Below, in pieces: positions 41,784 to 51,280 of a stretch of DNA of 64,000 nt. This DNA is from Marinomonas rhizomae. Its GTDB lineage: Bacteria; Pseudomonadota; Gammaproteobacteria; Pseudomonadales; Marinomonadaceae. Below the pieces are notes generated by a model. That model did no database searches. It saw only the letters and a program-made list of their open reading frames with translations, and was not told the DNA's origin. The stretch lies in contig NZ_QNSE01000001.1 in NCBI RefSeq assembly GCF_003315485.1, forward strand, positions 124,001 to 188,000. Reading direction: 5' to 3'. The position numbers and the translations under genes are program-made. The stretch's first letter is position 1. The number at the start of each line of letters is the position of its first letter.

Positions 41784-43160
41784 CTAAGCGGTTGCGTTCG
41801 CATGAGGTTGGCGGGTGGTTTGCCCTTCTGTCAGGTTCCTTAGCAAGATACCCTTTGTTGCATCAATACCTTGAGGGCAAGGAATAGAAACCACATGGCC
41901 ACTGCCTTTGGCGACGTCGATAGGGCGACCTTGTTTGTCATTTAACTCGCTTAATTGAAAAGTGACATTACCTTTGGGTGTCATCAATTCTAAGGAGTCG
42001 CCAACACTAAAACGATTTTTCACTTCGATGGTGAGTGAATCATTGTTGGTCGCGATGACTTCACCGACAAACTGTTGTTGTTCGCTGATGGAGTTGCCTG
42101 TTTCATAGTTTTGTAGGTCTACATGACGATGGCGTTGTAAAAATCCATCGGTATAACCTCGGTTGGCGAGGTTCTCTAGGCTACTCATTAGACCTTTATC
42201 GAAATGCTTGCCAGCCACGGCGTCGTTAATGGCTTGGCGGTATATTTGTGCGGTTCTGGCGCAATAATAAAACGACTTGGTACGGCCTTCGATTTTTAAA
42301 GAATGAACGCCCATTTTGACCAGACGTTCTACGTGTTGAATGGCACGTAAGTCTTTTGAATTCATGATGTAGGTGCCATGTTCGTCTTCAAACGCTGGCA
42401 TGTATTCGTCTGGACGGCCGTGCTCTTGCAGTAAAAAGAGTTGGTCAGTTGGTTCTTGAATTTGCACCGTAGCGTTACTGCTGGCGATTATCTGACCCAC
42501 GTCGTCTTGTGTCGCTTCGTGGGCGTTGTATTCCCACCGGCAAGCATTGGTGCAAGCTCCTTGGTTTGGGTCGCGTTTGTTCATGTAGCCAGACAGTAAG
42601 CAACGACCAGAATACGCCATACACAAAGCGCCGTGAACAAAGACTTCCAGCTCCATATCAGGAACTTTTAAACGGATTTCTTCTATTTCGTCGAGTGATA
42701 ATTCGCGCGATAAAATAACGCGGGAAATACCTTGTTGTTGCCAGAATTTAACCGTCGCCCAGTTGACCGCATTGGCTTGGACGGATAGGTGAATGGCTTG
42801 ATCAGGAAAGGCTTCGCGAACCATCATGATAAGACCTGGATCAGACATAATAAGAGCGTCTGGGTTTAGATCGATCACTGGCGCTAAGTCTTGTAAATAG
42901 GTTTTTAGCTTGGCGTTGTGTGGGGCAATATTGCTGACCACATAGAGTTTTTTGCCTAGTTCATGTGCTTCATTAATGCCAATCCCAAGCTTTTCTAAAT
43001 CAAACTCGTTATTGCGCACTCGTAACGAGTAGCGTGGTTGTCCTGCATAAACGGCATCTGCGCCATAGGCAAAGGCATAACGAAGGTTTTTTAACGAACC
43101 GGCTGGAGACAGCAGTTCTGGCATGAAGGTTTTTGGCTGAGACATTTTTACTTGAGACAT
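41784..43160 (-). CDS. trhP: tRNA uridine-34 hydroxylation protein (U32 family)
   Basis: U32-family protein (YegQ) that makes 5-hydroxyuridine in tRNA without oxygen, using prephenate. The start at 43160 (MSQVKMSQPKTFMPELLS) or at 43145 gives close to the E. coli length; the longer reading adds 19 residues. Near-identical blocks are ELLSPAGSLKNLRYAFAYGA, GQPRYSLRVRNNEF, IHLSVQANAVNWATVKFWQ, and LCMAYSGRCLLSGY with iron-sulfur Cys in ACTNACRWEY (CTNACR). It forms an operon with yfhL. An FNR/Anr box lies upstream. Confidence 0.92.
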   Translation of the reverse strand: MSQVKMSQPKTFMPELLSPAGSLKNLRYAFAYGADAVYAGQPRYSLRVRNNEFDLEKLGIGINEAHELGKKLYVVSNIAPHNAKLKTYLQDLAPVIDLNPDALIMSDPGLIMMVREAFPDQAIHLSVQANAVNWATVKFWQQQGISRVILSRELSLDEIEEIRLKVPDMELEVFVHGALCMAYSGRCLLSGYMNKRDPNQGACTNACRWEYNAHEATQDDVGQIIASSNATVQIQEPTDQLFLLQEHGRPDEYMPAFEDEHGTYIMNSKDLRAIQHVERLVKMGVHSLKIEGRTKSFYYCARTAQIYRQAINDAVAGKHFDKGLMSSLENLANRGYTDGFLQRHRHVDLQNYETGNSISEQQQFVGEVIATNNDSLTIEVKNRFSVGDSLELMTPKGNVTFQLSELNDKQGRPIDVAKGSGHVVSIPCPQGIDATKGILLRNLTEGQTTRQPHANATA

Positions 43161-43689
43161 TAGGCTTACCGATCGATCAAAACGCGCGGAGTTTACCTGT
43201 GTGCTAATTGAACTCAAGCTCTTAGGGCGGGATTAATCGTCTAATTAAGATCAGTTTGATCTGGGTCAAAATACCTATCTATATTGAGGTGTTTTACGGA
43301 TCGTCGTCCAGCGTTACCCCCGCGAAGAAGGTCATCGCTAAACGACTTCCGTTGATTTGTAGTCAGATGAACCTAGGAACGAAGCTGTGACCTGACGGTT
43401 AACGGTATACATGACGGTTGAAAATGTACGTGATGCATACCAATATCCTCACAGCATTGCCTTTGAAAAAAGAGCCGATTAGCTAATGATTCCATATAAA
43501 GAAACTATACAAATCAATTGATTGAAGGCGCAATGAATTGAGAGTGAAGAAGCAAGCTGTCAGACGCCTGATCACGGTCGTACCTCCCTCATCAGGCCTA
43601 CAAAACCCGGTCCAATCTTCACAGACTACCTTTAGCGATCTTCCTTCTCGGAAATGACAGCGGTTAAAGTGTTATTGCTCTTTACTCAG
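43161..43689. other. Intergenic region between trhP and the TonB receptor
   Basis: Apart from the FNR/Anr box at 43256 this 529-bp interval shows no gene, repeat or terminator that I can support. GC content and codon patterns do not suggest a missed ORF. Confidence 0.5.
43256..43269 (-). promoter_or_regulatory. FNR/Anr box upstream of trhP
   Basis: TTGAT-CTGG-GTCAA matches the consensus TTGAT-N4-ATCAA at 9 of 10 positions. It lies ~100 bp before trhP; the GATTAATC (43231-43238) placed about 28 bp closer could be the -10. The spacing suits FNR-type activation around -41.5. TrhP is the oxygen-independent route to ho5U, so anaerobic induction would be logical. Confidence 0.7.
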
Positions 43690-45849
43690 TTAAAAATCGT
43701 ACGCGGCGGTGACGTAAATACGACGGCGCTCACCGACAAATGAGCCTATTGTTTCGGTAAAACCACTGACGGCGTATTCTTTATCAAGCAAGTTTTTGAT
43801 GTTTAGTTGGAACTTCCAATCCTGCCAGTTTGTCTGCCATGACATGTCGTAAATCGTGTAAGGTTTCACTGTTTGGCCCTGACGATTAATTTGATCACTA
43901 ACGTAATCTGCACCGAATGCAATTGATGACGCTATATTAGGGAAGTCATAGCGGGTCCAAAGGCCGAGTTGGTTATAGGGCGTGTTAGCAAAACGATCGC
44001 CATTGGCATATTGAATACCGCTGGTTGCTTCTTTGACGACTGTGTCGTTGTAGGCGTAACTAACATTAGCCACCCAACGAGGCGTAATATCGGCCATGAC
44101 ATCGATCTCAAGTCCTTTGCTTCGTACTTTGCCGATAGAAATAAGTAAATCGTCATCGTCTGGATCGGTTTGGAGAATATTTTCCTTAATTATGTGGTAA
44201 GCCGCTACGTTAATGTTTAGTTTGTTTTTTAACCAGTATGTACGAACCCCTGCTTCAATTTGGCGGCTTTCCTCTGGGTCGAAATATCCTTCATTAGATG
44301 ATTCTTGATCAGAAGCAGATTGAGGCGTAAAGCCAGTAGAAGCCGACATATATGGTTTTACATGTTGATTGACTTCATAGGTGGCGCCTAGGCGGGCAGA
44401 GTAGCCTGTATCGTCATAATTGGATTCAGTATTGCCTCTATGGTCTTTATATTCTTCTTCAAAGCGATCAATACGAGCGCCAGCCAGTAGGTTTAAGCGG
44501 TTGGTCATTTTCCACTGGTCTTGCACATAAACACCAACTTGATTTGATGTGGTTGTGTTGTCTGCGTTGAGAGTCATCGCATAATCGCTAACATTGTCTT
44601 GGCCGTATGTTGGGTTTGTTAAGCTGAGGTTGGATACACCCTGAGCTTCTCCTGTGGCTCGATAATAGAGATAGTCGTTTACTTCATGAGAATAATCACT
44701 TCCGACTAATACTGTGTGATCACCTAGTTCAGCGATCACGTTGCCAGCAAAAGTGATGCCTTTCCTAGAGCGAACTTGGTCACGATACTGTCGTTTAGTT
44801 TCGTCATAGGTTCCATCACTGTTGGTATCCACTAAAGCGTTTAATTCATGGTATTTTTGCGTTTCAGTGTTTTCGAAATAGCGGATAGAGGCATTACTGT
44901 CTAGCCACGAGTTGATACTGTGATCTAAACGCGCTTGAAAAACTTGAGCGTCCAGTTCTTGGTAATCACTTTTTTCGTTATTGTTCCAAGAGGTATCGGC
45001 TAAAAAATTGCCATCATCATCGGTCGGAATACCACGTAAGCGGGCACCGGAAAGATATTGGTGAATGTCTGTGTACTGAAGGGTGAGAGTGTTGTTTTCA
45101 TCCATGTCCCAAGCATAACCAAGGTCAATGATGCGGTTCTCTTCTTCCACATTGTTACGGTAAGAGTTTTGGCCATCGGAATAAATTCCTACACGGTAGC
45201 GTTGCGAGGCGTCTTCATTGGCTGGGCCAGAGGATTCTATACTGCCACTTAAAAAATCTTTATTACCGGCGCTGACTTTGAGGGTGTTTTTCTGCTCGTA
45301 GGTTGGTTTTTTAGTCACATAGTTTACAACGCCGCCAGGTTCTCCCGCGCCATAGATAGCTCCAGATGGGCCTTTAAGGACTTGTATTTGTTCTATGGTA
45401 AATAGCTGAGGAATAGAAAAGTCACCAAAAGGATCGCCTTTCAAGCCATCATAAAGTACTTCGTCTTGGCTAAAGCCTCTTAAGGTCACAGTGGAAACGT
45501 TATTTTGTGACATACCAGAAATGGATCGGTACAGATCCGTTATCTGTCTTGCCGCTTGGTCTTCAATCAAAGCTTCAGTTACTACTTGAACCGATTGCGG
45601 TGTTTCATCAATTGGTGTGGATGTGCGAGTCGCCAGTGCCGCTTCATCTTCCTTGTAATAAGAAAGAGCACGGCCTTGCACCTGAAGTGTTTGAAGTTCT
45701 ATGTTGGATCCATCCTTAACGGCGTTATCTTCATCATTGAGATAAGTGTCTTGTGTGATATTGCTGGCAGTACTTTCGGCAAAAATCACAGTAGAAAAAG
45801 CAAGCGCTCCACATGCTTGCATCATTATTAAGGTGGTTCTTAAGGTCAT
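43690..45849 (-). CDS. TonB-dependent siderophore receptor
   Basis: A 719-residue outer-membrane receptor of the FhuA/FoxA-like type. A signal peptide (CGALAFSTVIFAEST) is followed by a short N-terminal segment, the plug (TRTSTPIDETPQSVQVVTEA, ~75-200) with EQIQVLKGPSGAIYGAGEPGG, and a barrel of ~22 strands ending in Phe (VTAAYDF). Residues 27-70 hold LQVQG, a weak TonB-box match. Likely substrates are hydroxamate- or catecholate-type iron chelates. A Fur-type site lies upstream. Confidence 0.92.
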   Translation of the reverse strand: MTLRTTLIMMQACGALAFSTVIFAESTASNITQDTYLNDEDNAVKDGSNIELQTLQVQGRALSYYKEDEAALATRTSTPIDETPQSVQVVTEALIEDQAARQITDLYRSISGMSQNNVSTVTLRGFSQDEVLYDGLKGDPFGDFSIPQLFTIEQIQVLKGPSGAIYGAGEPGGVVNYVTKKPTYEQKNTLKVSAGNKDFLSGSIESSGPANEDASQRYRVGIYSDGQNSYRNNVEEENRIIDLGYAWDMDENNTLTLQYTDIHQYLSGARLRGIPTDDDGNFLADTSWNNNEKSDYQELDAQVFQARLDHSINSWLDSNASIRYFENTETQKYHELNALVDTNSDGTYDETKRQYRDQVRSRKGITFAGNVIAELGDHTVLVGSDYSHEVNDYLYYRATGEAQGVSNLSLTNPTYGQDNVSDYAMTLNADNTTTSNQVGVYVQDQWKMTNRLNLLAGARIDRFEEEYKDHRGNTESNYDDTGYSARLGATYEVNQHVKPYMSASTGFTPQSASDQESSNEGYFDPEESRQIEAGVRTYWLKNKLNINVAAYHIIKENILQTDPDDDDLLISIGKVRSKGLEIDVMADITPRWVANVSYAYNDTVVKEATSGIQYANGDRFANTPYNQLGLWTRYDFPNIASSIAFGADYVSDQINRQGQTVKPYTIYDMSWQTNWQDWKFQLNIKNLLDKEYAVSGFTETIGSFVGERRRIYVTAAYDF

Positions 45850-45894
45850 AGGAAGGCCAGGTTGAAATGATCGGGGCGCGTATATTAGGCGTTA

Positions 45895-45926
45895 TGATAG
45901 TCATTTACAAATGAGAATTGATTTAC
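45895..45926. promoter_or_regulatory. Fur box cluster
   Basis: TGATAGTCATTTACA (45895-45909) fits the 7-1-7 Fur consensus TGATAATNATTATCA at 11 of 14 positions, and TGAGAATTGATTTAC (45912-45926) is a second, weaker match 3 nt away. It lies 46 bp upstream of the receptor's ATG, in the expected place, and could also serve a plus-strand transcript toward 46064. Confidence 0.65.
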
Positions 45927-45929
45927 AAA

Positions 45930-46064
45930 AGATTCAAAACACCCGATGGATAGTGTTTAACCTAAATCTGGTGTATGAAATCGAATAAGAGGTGAGAGTG
46001 TATTAACGACCAGCAGGAGCAGGGAAGTAGAGCGGTTTTTAAAATTCAAACCGCTCTTTTTTTT
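45930..46064 (+). ncRNA. Candidate small RNA ending in an orphan terminator
   Basis: The interval between the Fur site and 46064 has no ORF but ends in a classical intrinsic terminator: GAGCGGTTT (46030-46038), AAACCGCTC (46048-46056), then eight T. On the plus strand no gene precedes it, and on the minus strand no T run follows, so it is not the terminator of ydcH. A Fur-repressed sRNA of ~130 nt is possible; no clear -10/-35 was found. Confidence 0.3.
46030..46064 (+). terminator. Intrinsic terminator (plus strand)
   Basis: Stem GAGCGGTTT/AAACCGCTC, 9-nt loop, then T8. Confidence 0.85.
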
Positions 46065-46076
46065 GATATAAGGCTG

Positions 46077-46337
46077 CTAGGCTTTTTCAGCAGCAAGTCT
46101 TGTTGCCTTAATGTAGCCTTGTATGGTGTCTTTCAGTTGCAGGCGTTGTTTTTTTAACTTTTCTTCTTCTAGTGTTGGAGCTGGAGTGATTTCCTGTTCC
46201 ATTTTTTCCACTTCTTTTGTTAAATGGTTGTATTCATCATAGAGTTTTTTAAAGTGCGCATCGTCCATTTTTAACTGGTGGATGTCGTCTTTATATTCAG
46301 GAAATTCGTTTACTAAATTGTGGTCTTCAATCGGCAT
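46077..46337 (-). CDS. YdcH/DUF465-family small coiled-coil protein
   Basis: An 86-residue helical hairpin: MPIEDHNLVNEFPEYKDDIH, then FKKLYDEYNHLTKEVEKMEQ and KLKKQRLQLKDTIQGYI. This is the YdcH family, abundant small cytoplasmic proteins of unclear function. A GGAGGC ribosome site precedes its ATG. Confidence 0.9.
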   Translation of the reverse strand: MPIEDHNLVNEFPEYKDDIHQLKMDDAHFKKLYDEYNHLTKEVEKMEQEITPAPTLEEEKLKKQRLQLKDTIQGYIKATRLAAEKA

Positions 46338-46696
46338 AATTGCCTCCTATACTTGCTAGCTTTTGTTTAAGACTAACCTAGTTAGATTTGCCTTCCCTTG
46401 ATGTTGATCATGTTTTAGTAAGTCTTTAAAACATCAACCAATTGCTTTACTACTCAGGCATGTTTGCGCGTTATCAAACGTCCCTAATGCGAATTTAATC
46501 CGCAGTAATATAGTTATGGATTGTTTCTTTTGCTTTTCAATGGAGCGCTTTTAAGTTTAGAAGACGTTGCACTGTTTGGTGGGTTTCTTTGCATCTCTTT
46601 GACATAAACCGCGATAGAAGCCTCTATCGCGGTTTGCTTGTCTGTTTGTATGTTGGCTTGCTCAGTTCAGTGGGGGAGTTTCTAAGAATACGCCGC
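46338..46696. other. Intergenic region between ydcH and the DUF748 gene
   Basis: It holds a perfect 13-bp hairpin, AAACCGCGATAGA/TCTATCGCGGTTT (46606-46635), 60 nt downstream of the DUF748 gene, plausibly its terminator although the T run is short. Nothing else is seen. Confidence 0.55.
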
Positions 46697-49600
46697 TTAG
46701 AAGTTTAGCTCTACTCTTGGTTTACTGCTTTTTGATAAATCCACTTCAGGAGAGCAAAGGAAAATTCGTGATGACGAGATGCCTTCTTTCACTAAATAGT
46801 CTTTTAAGTGATCGGCACGCTTTTGTGCTAGGTTGTTTGCGGCTTCCTTTGTATCGTTATCTATCGATACTGGCGGCTTCTCAAACCCAAGATCGAGATA
46901 GCTTGCAACACCGCAGGCTTTCAGCTGGCTGTCATCTTTGTCTTTCATTAGGGCCACAAGTTGTTTCAAAAAGGCATCTTGAGAGTCGTTTAATTCGTCG
47001 TCTTCCGCGTTGAAAATCAAAGGCTCAACGCGAATCTTGAGTAATTGGTCGCCGGCAAATTGCGCGATGCTAATGACATTGGCATAAGGAACAAACGTCT
47101 GCATTAAGTAGGTGCTCGATGCACTGTATAATGCTTTTCTTACCGGTAGAAGTAAGAAGTCTTGCCAGCCAAATGAAGGATTCTCTATATCTCCAGAAAG
47201 TGGGATATCCAGATCAATATTGTTATCACTGTCTTTTAGAATGCCAACTGCGATATTAAGTGGAACGGCGCCAGCTTTGATAACAGAGTTGCTTTCTTTA
47301 CGCCCACCAAGGTCAAACTCCCTTAGCACAATATGAGAGTTGCCACTTAATACTCCGCTGTCTGCGTTGAGTTTTAAGTCCAAATCCAGTTGACCAGAGT
47401 CTATTTGATAGCCTAAAACATTGGCAATATATGAAGAATAAGGCGGCAATTCTGCTTCACGAATCGTCAAATCACTTTTTAAAGTGAGTTTGTCTGCCAA
47501 AGGCCAAATCGTAATATCACTGATTAACGTAGCGTATTTGCCATTACGTGCTTTTAGTGCGAGTACTGTTGCTTGGTCTTTTTTCTGCGTATTTAGGTTG
47601 CGCAATGACAGAGTGTCTATATCCAAAGTGCGTTGTAAGGTTGGTGCTGTGCTCTTGTCTTGTACATAGATACTGGATTTTCCTGTCGTATCGTAGGCAT
47701 CTAAAATAACGTAATAAGGCGCTTTAAATGCTGGGTTTTGTTCTGCGTCCTGAGTATTGTTCATGGCGTGGTTAGCGTCTTTTTCTCTTGGGACGTTTGG
47801 GTTTTTAAGTGTTGTGTCCGGTTCTTTTTGCTGGTCTACCTCGACAAAAACGAGATTTTCTATACGTTTCTGGGCATCTAAAATCAGGCTGACTTTGGCT
47901 GAATCTGTTGTGATCTGCTTAATTTTTGCGCCGTCTTGAGTCGCGTTTAATTGTTCCACTGTAATGCTGCCAATTTGCGTCAGCGGTGGAAGTGCCTGTT
48001 TGCTAGTTGAGTCTGCAAGCAGTTCGGAAATGATTAGATCTGATACGCTGAATTGATTTAGGGAGGCATCAAAATCTTTATCTTGCTGAGTAAATGACAG
48101 GCCACTAATGTTGGCGTGGTTCCAAGAGGCAATCCGCTTTTTATTCGCTAACATACTGTCGAGTGATTTACTGGTGAAATTAAAATTGGTGCCTTTTACG
48201 AGAGGAGGTTGTTGGTTAGTTTGATTAACGTCTAATTGATCGGCCGTGAGTTTAGCGGCGCCTAATGAGAAATTTTTCTCGTCGCTTTGTGTCCCTTTTA
48301 AGCCTTTGATATCGATAGACAGTTGGTTATTTTTAGCCGTAAGCGTATCGCCATTTTTTTGCAGGGAAAGCGCGTTAGATAAATGGAATTCGTTGTAGTT
48401 TGCTGTATTGCCTGCTTGCTGTACGGATAAATTATGGCTTTGGATATTAGCCACTAATGAGGTACTAAGTGCTTTGTTATTATCTATAGTAAAAGCGACA
48501 TCGCTTAATGCAATCTGTAGCTGCTGATTTTGCATCGCCAGACTTTCAGATGAAATAGCAAGCGCATTCAGGTTCAATTCTGTAGAGGTGACATTTGCAC
48601 TTAGGCCTGACTGATTATTTTGCTTGATGTCGAATGGTGCGTTCAGCGTTAGGTCGTCAAATTGCAAGTTTTGTTCGGCTTGGGCAAAGAGGGGTTTTCC
48701 CAACTGCAAATCGAGGTCTCCAGTTGCTGTTAACCCAAGCTCATTCTGCGTTAGATCAAATGGCATATTCAGCACAAGTTTATTGAGCTGTGCTTTTTGT
48801 TCTGTTTGAGTGAAGAGTGGCTGTTCTAGCTGCAAATCGAGTTTTCCATTTGCTGCTAGTCCTTGTTTGTCGCGTTTCACATTGAATGGTGTGTTTAAAG
48901 TGAGTTGATCAAACTGTGCTGCCATGTCTGCTTGCGCAAAGAGTGACTGCGTAGAATCTAGGTCAAGGGTTCCTGTTGCTGCCAACACATCGGCGGATAC
49001 GAAATGCAGGTCGGTTTTTGAAAGCGTCAGTGATGTAGATTTGGTAGAAACCTTGTCTTGCTCGCCTATGGGTAAATCGAGGTCATCAATTTGCGTGTTT
49101 AGGTTTAGGTTTTTTATGTCAAAAACAGGTGTGTTGTTGTCCTGTTGTTGTAAAAATTGAAAACTCCCTGCGATATCCAATTGGCCTTTGCCTTCATTAT
49201 AAGGAGCAGGCAGAAAATGCTGAAAGCTGTCTATTAGTATACGCGTATTTTTAATGTCTACGTTCGCACTGGCTTGTTCTGGCGAGTAGTCAAATTGACT
49301 GTTTAAAGACAGTGTTGTGGCATTGATTAGAGCGGATAAAGCAATCTCACCTTGCCAGGCGAGTTCTTGTCCCGACAGATCTTTAATAGATAAATTCGTT
49401 AAGATGAGTTTATCGGTTTCGGCTGGAACCGTTAAGTCTGGCTGGCGAGATAAATTAACTTGGCTGTCAGTGAACGAAAAAGAAGGCAATTTGATGTTCC
49501 AAGGTGCGCTTGGATTTTCTTCCGGTTCAGATTTTGGCTCTTGTTGATCTTCAGATGTGATGAATTGAGAGGTATTAATGCCTGCGATAATCCAGTCTTT

Positions 49601-49942
49601 CTTGTGTTGCGTGACGACTAAGTTTAACCCTTCAATCTTAGCTTCTGAAATATGAAGGGTTTTAGTGAATAATGGCCATATTTCGACTTCTAAAATAGCG
49701 CGCTTAAGTGTCAAGGTATCTTGGCTCTTGTCATTGATGACAATATTTTTTAAATCGGCTTTTGGCGGAAAAAAGTCAATAGACAGCTTGCCAACGCTAA
49801 TGTCTTCACCTTGTTCTTGAAAGTAGGTCGTGAGGTAATGTTCAGCGACAAATGGCGTAGCGAGCCAGGTTGCCGTAGTAAGGCCAGTCAGAGCGGCAAA
49901 CGGATAAAAGACAAAGAGTCGAAAGTGGCGGCGTGTCATCAT
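46697..49942 (-). CDS. DUF748/AsmA-like protein with OmpA-like C-terminus
   Basis: A 1081-residue protein anchored by one N-terminal helix (FVFYPFAALTGLTTATWLAT). The AsmA/DUF748 portions are SVGKLSIDFFPPKADLKNIV near the start and LGYQIDSGQLDLDLKLNADSG, VIKAGAVPLNIAVGILKD, LDIPLSGDIENPSFGWQDFL toward the end. The last ~110 residues resemble OmpA-type folds (KRADHLKDYLVKEGISSSRI). DUF748 proteins belong to the AsmA-like group thought to bridge lipids between membranes. Residues ~320-445 carry three ~42-residue repeats. Confidence 0.85.
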   Translation of the reverse strand: MMTRRHFRLFVFYPFAALTGLTTATWLATPFVAEHYLTTYFQEQGEDISVGKLSIDFFPPKADLKNIVINDKSQDTLTLKRAILEVEIWPLFTKTLHISEAKIEGLNLVVTQHKKDWIIAGINTSQFITSEDQQEPKSEPEENPSAPWNIKLPSFSFTDSQVNLSRQPDLTVPAETDKLILTNLSIKDLSGQELAWQGEIALSALINATTLSLNSQFDYSPEQASANVDIKNTRILIDSFQHFLPAPYNEGKGQLDIAGSFQFLQQQDNNTPVFDIKNLNLNTQIDDLDLPIGEQDKVSTKSTSLTLSKTDLHFVSADVLAATGTLDLDSTQSLFAQADMAAQFDQLTLNTPFNVKRDKQGLAANGKLDLQLEQPLFTQTEQKAQLNKLVLNMPFDLTQNELGLTATGDLDLQLGKPLFAQAEQNLQFDDLTLNAPFDIKQNNQSGLSANVTSTELNLNALAISSESLAMQNQQLQIALSDVAFTIDNNKALSTSLVANIQSHNLSVQQAGNTANYNEFHLSNALSLQKNGDTLTAKNNQLSIDIKGLKGTQSDEKNFSLGAAKLTADQLDVNQTNQQPPLVKGTNFNFTSKSLDSMLANKKRIASWNHANISGLSFTQQDKDFDASLNQFSVSDLIISELLADSTSKQALPPLTQIGSITVEQLNATQDGAKIKQITTDSAKVSLILDAQKRIENLVFVEVDQQKEPDTTLKNPNVPREKDANHAMNNTQDAEQNPAFKAPYYVILDAYDTTGKSSIYVQDKSTAPTLQRTLDIDTLSLRNLNTQKKDQATVLALKARNGKYATLISDITIWPLADKLTLKSDLTIREAELPPYSSYIANVLGYQIDSGQLDLDLKLNADSGVLSGNSHIVLREFDLGGRKESNSVIKAGAVPLNIAVGILKDSDNNIDLDIPLSGDIENPSFGWQDFLLLPVRKALYSASSTYLMQTFVPYANVISIAQFAGDQLLKIRVEPLIFNAEDDELNDSQDAFLKQLVALMKDKDDSQLKACGVASYLDLGFEKPPVSIDNDTKEAANNLAQKRADHLKDYLVKEGISSSRIFLCSPEVDLSKSSKPRVELNF
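48606..48983 (-). repeat. Three tandem ~126-bp coding repeats in the DUF748 gene
   Basis: Unit landmarks recur at ~42-residue spacing: LDLDSTQSLFAQADMAAQFD, LDLQLEQPLFTQTEQKAQLN and LDLQLGKPLFAQAEQNLQFD, each followed by LxLNxPF and GLxA. The similarity suggests duplication of a beta-rich unit. Confidence 0.8.
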
Positions 49943-49986
49943 AAAGTGCCTTTCTGCTGTTTAGATAATGAAAAAATGAATATGGG

Positions 49987-50448
49987 TTAGCTGGTTCCGT
50001 CTTTATCTTCTGAATTTTTTAATGTATCCGGTACGGCTGTCTCATTCCCGTTTGTGTTGGTAATGTCTGCCGATGATGGGGGTTCAGAACGAATTGGCAT
50101 GCGTAACAAATAGACGCTGACGCAGAAACCGATAGTGATTAAGCCTATCGTTGCCCAAAAGCGAGACACAATAAAAATCGAAACCGTCATGCCAATCCAC
50201 ATGAAAATAATGGCGCGGTTTCTTGCTTTACGAGGAATGCCATCTGACGATTGCCAATCACGTACAATCGGACCAAAGAATTTATGCTCAATCAGCCAAG
50301 TGTGGAATCGAACCGAGGAGCGAGAAAAACACCAAGCAGCGAGCAGTACCAATGGTGTTGTGGGAAGCAAGGGAAGGAAAATCCCAATGATGCCTGTGAC
50401 CAGAGAAAACCAGCCTAGCATCAAATATAAGATTCGCTTTCCTTGCAT
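49987..50448 (-). CDS. YbaN/DUF454-family inner-membrane protein
   Basis: A 153-residue membrane protein. LMLGWFSLVTGIIGIFLPLL, PTTPLVLLAAWCFSRSS and WLIEHKFFGPIVRDWQ are the conserved DUF454 blocks, followed by two more hydrophobic segments and an acidic tail (~120-153). The role is not established. It begins 69 bp before rnt ends on the same strand, so cotranscription is likely. Confidence 0.9.
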   Translation of the reverse strand: MQGKRILYLMLGWFSLVTGIIGIFLPLLPTTPLVLLAAWCFSRSSVRFHTWLIEHKFFGPIVRDWQSSDGIPRKARNRAIIFMWIGMTVSIFIVSRFWATIGLITIGFCVSVYLLRMPIRSEPPSSADITNTNGNETAVPDTLKNSEDKDGTS

Positions 50449-50516
50449 ATGAATGCTCTCTTTAAAATGGTAAATAAAATACGCGTTTAAAAAGTAAAAC
50501 GCGCTTTCCAGTTAGT

Positions 50517-51185
50517 TTATTTTCCAGAGTTAAAAATAGCGGCCATGCTATCTTCCGCTTCGTTTTCAACTAGCGGCCAGCCGCCAAGTCGTTTCAAACG
50601 ATTAACCATCTCACAAAATAGTTCTGCGGTTTTTTCGGTATCGTATTTAGCGGAATGTGCTTCGGAGTTGCTAAATGGAATAGACGCCGCTTCGCATGCT
50701 TTCGCCAATACAGTTTGTCCAAACACCAAACCTGCTAGACTTGCGGTATCAAAGCTAGAGAAAGGGTGGAATGGATTACGTTTAATGTCTGCGCGTTCGA
50801 TAGCCGCATTTAAGAAACCGTGGTCAAATGCTGCATTGTGGCCTACTAATATGGCACGTTTGCAACCTACTGATTTCAGTTCTTTACGAACTTTCGTAAA
50901 CATTTGAGTTAGCGCTTCTGTTTCTGGTATGTCTTGTCTTCCAGGAGCAAAAGGGTCTATGCCGGTAAAGTCCAGCGCCGCTTTTTCAAGGTTTGCGCCT
51001 TCAAATGGCTTAATCAAAAACTCCAACGTTTCATGGATATATAAGTCGCCATTTTCATCCATTCGCAGGATACTGGCCGCCATTTCTAATAAAGCATCGG
51101 TTTTTTGATTAAAGCCTGCGGTTTCTACGTCGATAACAACAGGTAGGAAGCCGCGGAATCTATCTTTGATTTCATGGTTTGACAA
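50517..51185 (-). CDS. rnt: Ribonuclease T
   Basis: A 222-residue DEDDh exonuclease that trims the 3' ends of tRNA and other stable RNAs. Exo[13 protein letters not shown], Exo[17 protein letters not shown], Exo[17 protein letters not shown]. Start is TTG at 51185 behind AAGGA; the downstream ATG is out of frame. It is divergent from motY, a pairing also seen in Pseudomonas. Confidence 0.95.
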   Translation of the reverse strand: MSNHEIKDRFRGFLPVVIDVETAGFNQKTDALLEMAASILRMDENGDLYIHETLEFLIKPFEGANLEKAALDFTGIDPFAPGRQDIPETEALTQMFTKVRKELKSVGCKRAILVGHNAAFDHGFLNAAIERADIKRNPFHPFSSFDTASLAGLVFGQTVLAKACEAASIPFSNSEAHSAKYDTEKTAELFCEMVNRLKRLGGWPLVENEAEDSMAAIFNSGK

Positions 51186-51280
51186 AAGAAGGTCCTTAAT
51201 TCTGCCGCTTGATCAACAGTAACGGTATACAATAGGATCGGATCATAACACATTTGATAATGCTTGAACGAGATGTCTAA

